In this document: one piece after another, positions 5,942 to 9,783 of the stretch | Position numbering within the stretch: the first letter of the stretch is position 1 | How the letters are laid out: every line of letters begins with the position of its first letter | Origin: JBECKQ01 sp040235375 | GTDB taxonomy: Bacteria > Planctomycetota > Phycisphaerae > UBA1845 | Assembly (NCBI GenBank): GCA_040235375.1 | Contig: JBECKQ010000169.1 | Location: 1-9,783 of the forward strand | Direction: 5' to 3' | Length of the DNA: 9,783 bases | Notes under the pieces: model-generated | Told to the model about the DNA's origin: nothing | Seen by the model: the letters and a program-made list of their open reading frames with translations, nothing else | Database searches by the model: none | Program-made: the position numbers and the translations under genes

Positions 5942-6442
5942 ATGACAACTGGACAGGTGCTGGCCGATCAGATCCGCCGCACGCGGGAATGGACGATTCT
6001 GCTGCTGGTGGATTTGGCCGGCGATGACTGGACCTGGCAGCCGTTCCCGGGCGCGCAGCACGCGCTGTGGATCTGCGGGCACGTGGCCAGCGCCCAACAG
6101 CAACTGGTATTTGGACGATGCCTCGGCCAAGAGGATCTTGATTCGGAATTCATGGACCACTTTGCCATTGGCGGCCCCATCAAGTCCGCTGAAGAGCACG
6201 ACTGGCCGAGCCCGGATGTTGTCCGTCGGCAGATGGATAAGGTGCAGTCGCAGACGGAGGAGGCGGTCGTAGGGCTGTCGGACAGTTTTCTGGCGGAGCC
6301 GGCGTTCGGCAAGGGCGGCGTGCCGCACCCGCACTATGACACGAAGCTGGGCGCGATTGGCCACGTTGTCCGGCACGAGGCCTTTCACGCAGGCCAACTC
6401 GCGATGCTCCGGCGTCTGCGCGGCAAGCCGTTTCTCCGGTAG
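5942..6442 (+). CDS. DinB/YfiT-fold putative metal-dependent protein
   Basis: A 166-residue four-helix protein of the DinB/YfiT-like (DinB_2) superfamily. The predicted metal-binding His triad is present: H47 in WICGHVASAQQ and H145/H149 in RHEAFHAGQLAMLRR, the family H-x3-H-x-GQ signature. Some relatives are thiol S-transferases (bacillithiol- or mycothiol-dependent) or hydrolases, but many have no known reaction, and nothing here identifies the substrate. It has no signal peptide and is probably cytoplasmic. The ATG at 5942 has AGGAGA about 8 nt upstream; the frame is open much further (from 5519), but that part lies inside the antiporter gene. It begins 35 bp after the antiporter stop and is followed by the methyltransferase gene after 8 bp, so at least those two are co-transcribed. 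Despite the family name it should not be taken as a DNA-damage gene. Confidence 0.82.
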   Translation: MTTGQVLADQIRRTREWTILLLVDLAGDDWTWQPFPGAQHALWICGHVASAQQQLVFGRCLGQEDLDSEFMDHFAIGGPIKSAEEHDWPSPDVVRRQMDKVQSQTEEAVVGLSDSFLAEPAFGKGGVPHPHYDTKLGAIGHVVRHEAFHAGQLAMLRRLRGKPFLR

Positions 6443-6450
6443 GGGGATAT

Positions 6451-7008
6451 ATGAACGAACGAGTGGCCAAGGTCATCGCCAAATGCGAGCAGTTCATCGC
6501 CACCACAGATGACGACCTGTCGTTGCCCCGCGAATCTGCCGAGCTTGTGCACACGCTTGCTCTCGCCGCCGGCGCCAAGTCCGCGGTTGAGATCGGCACG
6601 AGTTACGGCTACAGCGGACTCTGGATTGGCGCGGCCATGCAGCACAACGGCGGCCGGCTCGTCACCATCGAGAAAGAGCAGCGCAAGCAGGACATCGCCG
6701 GTGCCTACTTCGCGGACGCCGGCCTCGCCGGTATCGTCGCCCGCCGGACCGGCCTCGCCCTCGACGTACTGCGGCATTTCGACGGGCCGGTCGATTTCAT
6801 CTTGAACGATGCGGACAAGGAAAACTGCCAGACTTACGTCGAGTTGCTGCTGCCGCGGCTCAGCGATCGAGCCGTTATCATCACCGACAACACCACTTCG
6901 CACGCCGCGAAGCTGGCGGACTTCTGCGCGTGGATTCGCGGTCATTCAGCGTTCGCGTCTGTTCACCTGCCCGTCGGCAGCGGCATGGAATTCTCCGTGA
7001 AGCTGTGA
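6451..7008 (+). CDS. SAM-dependent O-methyltransferase
   Basis: A 185-residue class I methyltransferase resembling the cation-dependent O-methyltransferases (COG4122, catechol/caffeoyl-CoA type). Motif I, VEIGTSYGYSGLW (46-58), forms the SAM-binding loop; E74 in TIEKE is the acidic residue that binds the SAM ribose. ILNDADKENCQTYVE (117-131) and TDNTT (145-149) match the metal-binding DADK and DN positions, with D120/D122 and D146/N147 as likely ligands. It is shorter than the usual 210-220 residues, mainly at the N-terminus and in the substrate-lid region, so the acceptor may differ. The ATG at 6451 has GGGGGA about 5 nt upstream. It lies 8 bp after the DinB-like gene and 22 bp before nth, so it is almost surely in one transcript with them. 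The substrate cannot be told from sequence. Confidence 0.85.
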   Translation: MNERVAKVIAKCEQFIATTDDDLSLPRESAELVHTLALAAGAKSAVEIGTSYGYSGLWIGAAMQHNGGRLVTIEKEQRKQDIAGAYFADAGLAGIVARRTGLALDVLRHFDGPVDFILNDADKENCQTYVELLLPRLSDRAVIITDNTTSHAAKLADFCAWIRGHSAFASVHLPVGSGMEFSVKL

Positions 7009-7030
7009 AAGTTTGCACAGGAGCGGCGCC

Positions 7031-7822
7031 GTGGCGAAACGAGAAACGTTGGCGGAACGCAAGCAGCGGACAAAGCGGATCATCCGGGGGCTGCGCAAAC
7101 AGTATCCGGACGCCGATTGCGCCTTGAAGCACTCCAGTGCTCTCGAATTGCTTGTCGCGACCATTCTCTCCGCCCAATCCACCGACGTGATGGTCAACAA
7201 GATCACGCCGATCCTCTTTGCGCAGTATCCCGACGCGGACTCGCTGGCGACGGCCGACCCCGCCCGGATCGAGAAGATCATCCATCCAACCGGCTTCTTC
7301 CGGCAGAAAACCAAGAGTATCGTGGGCGCCGCGCGCGTGCTCGTGGACGAGTTCGAAGGCCAGGTGCCCGACAACATGAACGACCTGCTCCGCCTGCCGG
7401 GCGTCGCTCGAAAAACCGCCAACGTGGTTCTCGGAACCTGGTTCCACAAGAACGAAGGCGTCGTCGTGGACACGCACGTCGGGCGGGTAGCGGACCGCCT
7501 GCGTCTGGCAACAAGTCACAAGGACGCGAAGGATGCGAAACGCATCGAGGCGGAGTTGATGGAGGTCGTTCCTCGCGCTGATTGGACCTGGTTCGGCCAC
7601 GCGGTGATCTGGCACGGGCGAGACACTTGCACGGCCCGCAAGCCGGACTGTCCCTCGTGTGTAATAGCCAAGGACTGCCCCTCGGCCGGCACTTTCGACG
7701 GCAAGGCAGCGCCGCGCGGTCGGAAGGCCGGCGCCGGCAAGACCGCCGGGCGGACTTCCGCGGTTCGCAAGCCCAAGTCGGCGAAGCCACGGCGGCGGCG
7801 ACAGGCCGGAGGAAGGCCATAG
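7031..7822 (+). CDS. nth: Endonuclease III with basic C-terminal extension
   Basis: A DNA glycosylase/AP lyase for oxidised pyrimidines in base excision repair. The helix-hairpin-helix LPGVARKTANVV holds the catalytic Lys (K128), and VDTHVGRVADRL holds the catalytic Asp (D147). The [4Fe-4S] loop is complete: C200-x6-C207-x2-C210-x5-C216, the same spacing as in E. coli Nth. LLVATILSAQSTD (40-52) is the conserved N-terminal helix. The protein has 263 residues against about 211 in E. coli; the excess is mostly a tail after the cluster (about 221-263) built of Lys, Arg, Ala, Gly and Pro and ending in RRRRQAGGRP, probably disordered and DNA-binding. The GTG at 7031 is chosen because AGGAG lies 7 nt upstream; a TTG at 7013 has none. 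It is the last gene of the antiporter-to-nth run; a new candidate promoter starts right after it. Confidence 0.95.
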   Translation: MAKRETLAERKQRTKRIIRGLRKQYPDADCALKHSSALELLVATILSAQSTDVMVNKITPILFAQYPDADSLATADPARIEKIIHPTGFFRQKTKSIVGAARVLVDEFEGQVPDNMNDLLRLPGVARKTANVVLGTWFHKNEGVVVDTHVGRVADRLRLATSHKDAKDAKRIEAELMEVVPRADWTWFGHAVIWHGRDTCTARKPDCPSCVIAKDCPSAGTFDGKAAPRGRKAGAGKTAGRTSAVRKPKSAKPRRRRQAGGRP

Positions 7823-7826
7823 AAGC

Positions 7827-7855
7827 TTGACAGGTTCGGCGCTGGTCAATAGTGT
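7827..7855 (+). promoter_or_regulatory. Candidate promoter of rpmF-plsX-fabH
   Basis: A perfect -35 box TTGACA (7827-7832), a 17-bp spacer and TAGTGT (7850-7855), which keeps the three most important -10 positions (T1, A2, T6). It begins just after the nth stop codon. Transcription would start near 7862 and give a leader of about 145 nt. TTGAC at 7827 and GTCAA at 7845-7849 also form a short inverted repeat overlapping the promoter. Confidence 0.5.
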
Positions 7856-7921
7856 GTCTCGATTACGCCCGTGCGGGTGACGTCTGCATCCTTCCAGCGG
7901 CGTGCGTGTAGCAGGGGCATC

Positions 7922-7950
7922 GGTGGGACGGCGGGCGGCTCGCCCCCACC
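7922..7950 (+). promoter_or_regulatory. Hairpin in the rpmF leader
   Basis: GGTGG (7922-7926) pairs with CCACC (7946-7950) and GGGCG (7933-7937) pairs with CGCCC (7941-7945) over a GCT loop, with a 6-nt bulge on the left side. It lies in the predicted leader about 57 nt before the L32 start, with no U tract. It could be a ribosomal-protein autoregulatory structure, or a dispersed GC palindrome; no known leader family is recognised. Confidence 0.3.
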
Positions 7951-8006
7951 AACGAGTCGGCGCGCGGCCTGCCGGTCGGGCGCTTAACCAAGAAGTCAGG
8001 GTAATC

Positions 8007-8192
8007 ATGCTACCGGTCACCAAGACATCGAAAATGCGCAAGCGAACACGGCGTGCCCATCACGCTCTGCGTCCGGTCAACCTCGTGGCCTGCCCCAAGT
8101 GCACGAAGGCCAAGCTGCCCCATTGTGCGTGCAGCCAGTGCGGCTACGTGAGCTCGAGTGTCGCCTTGCCGATCCGCACCGAGGAAGAGTAA
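8007..8192 (+). CDS. rpmF: Large-subunit ribosomal protein bL32
   Basis: A 61-residue ribosomal protein of the 50S subunit. The N-terminal basic segment TSKMRKRTRRAHHALRPVNLV (7-27) matches the KTSKSRRRxRRAHHAL signature of bL32. The zinc ribbon is of the four-Cys kind: C29-P-K-C32 and C42-S-Q-C45-G-Y, with an extra Cys at 40. The C-terminus SSVALPIRTEEE extends past the zinc ribbon and ends in three Glu. The ATG at 8007 is preceded by AGGG about 6 nt upstream; the frame stays open to 7902 but the extra 35 residues look nothing like L32. The stop codon abuts the plsX ATG directly, and the rpmF-plsX-fabH order is the conserved arrangement in many bacteria. Confidence 0.95.
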   Translation: MLPVTKTSKMRKRTRRAHHALRPVNLVACPKCTKAKLPHCACSQCGYVSSSVALPIRTEEE

Positions 8193-9209
8193 ATGGCAAG
8201 TCGAGTTGCCCTTGACGCGATGGGTGGTGATCACGCCCCCGGCGCGATCATTCGTGGCGGTGTTCAGGCGGTCCGCGACAGGGACGACATCGTGCTCGTT
8301 CTCGTCGGACGGGAAGACGCGATTCGCGCCGAGCTCGACCGAATCGGCGAGTTGCCTCCGCGCGTGGAGGTCGTTCATGCCTCGCAAGTCGTCGAGATGG
8401 ACGAAGCGGCCACCGAGGCGCTGCGACACAAGAAAGACTCGTCGCTGATGGTGATGGCGAATCTCGCTGCGGAAAAGAAAGTGGACGCCATCATCAGTGC
8501 AGGCAACACCGGGGCCTGCGCGGCGGCCGCCCAGTTCCGCATGCGGGCGCTCAAGTGCATCTCGCGTCCGGGCATTGCCGTCACTCTGCCTAGTTTTCAC
8601 GGGCCCGTTGTTCTCTGCGACGTGGGCGCGAACATCCAGGCCAAGCCTCGACATCTTTATGAATATGCAGTCATGGCGACGCTGTACGCTCAGCGTATCG
8701 TCGGCATCGAGTCCCCCCGCGTCGGGCTGATGTCCATCGGGGAGGAAAGCCGCAAGGGAACCGAGGTCGTGCGCCAGACGCACGACCTGCTCGCCGACGA
8801 TCCGCAGATCGACTTCGTCGGCAACGTCGAAGGATCGGAGTTGTTTCAGGGGCGTTGCGACGTGGCCGTCAGCGACGGCTTCGTCGGTAATATCCTGCTG
8901 AAGTTCACGGAAGGACTGGCGGAAGCGCTGTTCAAGACTATTTCGTGCGAGTTCCAGGACGAGGACCCCGCAGCGAAAGAGAAGTTCGACGGCGCCCTGC
9001 GCCGTGTCTGGGCGCGGCACGACTACAGCGAGTACGGCGGTGCGCCGCTGCTCGGGGTCGATGGCGTCTGCATGATCTGCCATGGGCGCAGCGAAGAACG
9101 TGCAATTCGCAATGCCGTCCGGGCCGCCGCATCCTTCCTCAAGCACAGGTTCAACGAGGCAATCATCGAACGCCTCGGCAACTCGAGGATCACAGGGTGC
9201 GTAGAATGA
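8193..9209 (+). CDS. plsX: Phosphate acyltransferase PlsX
   Basis: A 338-residue PlsX, which converts acyl-ACP and phosphate to acyl-phosphate, the donor used by PlsY in the first step of phospholipid synthesis; it is a peripheral membrane enzyme on the cytoplasmic face. Family signatures are all in order: ALDAMGGDHAP (6-16), SAGNTGA (102-108), CDVGAN (142-147), GLMSIGEE (178-185), GNVEGSELF (210-218) and VSDGFVGN (226-233). Length is normal. The ATG follows the rpmF stop with no gap, and its Shine-Dalgarno (AGGA) lies inside the last rpmF codons, so translation is coupled. Its stop overlaps the fabH start as ATGA. Confidence 0.97.
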   Translation: MASRVALDAMGGDHAPGAIIRGGVQAVRDRDDIVLVLVGREDAIRAELDRIGELPPRVEVVHASQVVEMDEAATEALRHKKDSSLMVMANLAAEKKVDAIISAGNTGACAAAAQFRMRALKCISRPGIAVTLPSFHGPVVLCDVGANIQAKPRHLYEYAVMATLYAQRIVGIESPRVGLMSIGEESRKGTEVVRQTHDLLADDPQIDFVGNVEGSELFQGRCDVAVSDGFVGNILLKFTEGLAEALFKTISCEFQDEDPAAKEKFDGALRRVWARHDYSEYGGAPLLGVDGVCMICHGRSEERAIRNAVRAAASFLKHRFNEAIIERLGNSRITGCVE

Positions 9210-9783
9210 ACAAGCGATTGCGGGCCGTCGTCGCCGGCACGGGTCTGGCCGCACCGGACGAAGTCCTGGACAACGAGTATTTCACCCGTTATCTCGACAC
9301 GTCCGACGAGTGGATCACCACGCGTACCGGCATCAAGCAGCGCCGCCGCGCGGGCAAGAACGAGACCACCGTCACGCTCGCCCGCGACGCGTCTCGCGTC
9401 GCGCTGAAGGAGGCCGGGCTCCGCCCCGATGAGCTCGATCTGATCATCCTCTGCACCGTCACGCCCGACACGTTCGTACCTGCCGGCGCGTGCTGGCTGC
9501 AAGCGGAACTGGGTGCGACCAATGTCCCCGCCATGGATCTCAATGCCGCATGCTCCGGGCTGGCGTACGGCGTCACCCAGGCGGCGATTTACATTGACTC
9601 CGGCATGTACCGCAACGTCCTCGTCGTCGGCTCGGAGACGTTGAGTCGAATCACCAACTGGGAAGAGCGCGCCACGTGCATCCTTTTCGGTGACGGGGCA
9701 GCGGCGGTCGTGATGACCGCCACGGACGATCCGGAACGTGGTGTCCTTTTTCACGAACTCGGCTGTGACGGCGAGGGAGCCGG
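9206..9783 (+). CDS. fabH: Beta-ketoacyl-ACP synthase III, 5' part
   Basis: The first 192 codons of FabH, running off the right edge. FabH condenses acetyl-CoA (or another short acyl-CoA) with malonyl-ACP to begin type II fatty acid synthesis. TSDEWITTRTGIKQRR (32-47) is the FabH signature near the N-terminus. The catalytic Cys is C116 in DLNAACSGLAYG, and NWEERATCILFGDGAAAVV (151-169) is the conserved core strand. The His and Asn of the Cys-His-Asn triad lie beyond the window. The ATG at 9206 overlaps the plsX stop by 4 bp (ATGA), with AGGG about 8 nt upstream. The context with PlsX and L32 distinguishes it from other thiolase-fold synthases. The last base of the window falls inside a codon. 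Confidence 0.95.
   Translation, partial: MNKRLRAVVAGTGLAAPDEVLDNEYFTRYLDTSDEWITTRTGIKQRRRAGKNETTVTLARDASRVALKEAGLRPDELDLIILCTVTPDTFVPAGACWLQAELGATNVPAMDLNAACSGLAYGVTQAAIYIDSGMYRNVLVVGSETLSRITNWEERATCILFGDGAAAVVMTATDDPERGVLFHELGCDGEGA

Noticed and set aside
6881..8041. 386-codon minus-strand open frame opposite the methyltransferase, nth and rpmF leader
   Set aside because: It lies antisense to clear genes, has low-complexity composition and no family resemblance.
8010..9254. 414-codon minus-strand open frame opposite rpmF, plsX and the fabH start
   Set aside because: It is antisense to conserved genes, has no recognisable domain, and arises from the high GC content at third codon positions.
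1..9783. Mobile elements, CRISPR arrays, tRNA or rRNA genes, prophage or defence genes
   Set aside because: No transposase or integrase motifs, regularly spaced repeats, tRNA-like cloverleaf or rRNA sequence was noticed; gene content is housekeeping.

Overview
The window is a high-GC bacterial chromosome segment with 11 complete protein genes plus one gene (fabH) cut off by the right edge. Most genes have a clear Shine-Dalgarno sequence and spacing is short. No mobile element, CRISPR array, rRNA or tRNA was seen. The gene order rpmF-plsX-fabH, the form of L32 (starting MLPVTKTSK and ending in an acidic tail) and the GC-rich style suggest a Planctomycetota-like or other deep-branching Gram-negative-type bacterium. 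That placement is inference only; the sequence read here does not prove a phylum.

Layout. Positions 21-3444 are read leftward. From right to left they hold a membrane histidine kinase (1837-3444), an OmpR-type response regulator overlapping it (1179-1859), a 316-bp gene-free stretch with several dyads, a 52-residue acidic coiled-coil protein (704-862), a hairpin-rich spacer, and a two-CBS-domain protein (21-467). From 3445 everything is read rightward: an Mrp/ApbC iron-sulfur carrier ATPase (3614-4474), a CPA1 Na+/H+ antiporter (4572-5906), a DinB-fold protein (5942-6442), an O-methyltransferase (6451-7008), endonuclease III with an extended basic tail (7031-7822), then ribosomal protein L32 (8007-8192), PlsX (8193-9209) and the first 192 codons of FabH (9206 to the edge).

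How the genes fit together. Kinase and regulator form one translationally coupled two-component system with an unknown signal. The Mrp to Nth stretch looks like one or two loose operons; Mrp handles Fe-S clusters and Nth carries one, but otherwise the genes share no obvious pathway. L32-PlsX-FabH is the classic link between ribosome production and initiation of fatty acid and phospholipid synthesis, with abutting and overlapping reading frames and a candidate sigma-70 promoter in front.

Most of the window is ordinary housekeeping and I do not see a clearly new system. The best leads are non-coding: a perfect 17-bp hairpin with a second hairpin beside it between the CBS gene and the coiled-coil gene, a recurring TTGTCG-N3-CGA element upstream of both those genes, and an extended -10 box placed so that the kinase mRNA may be leaderless.
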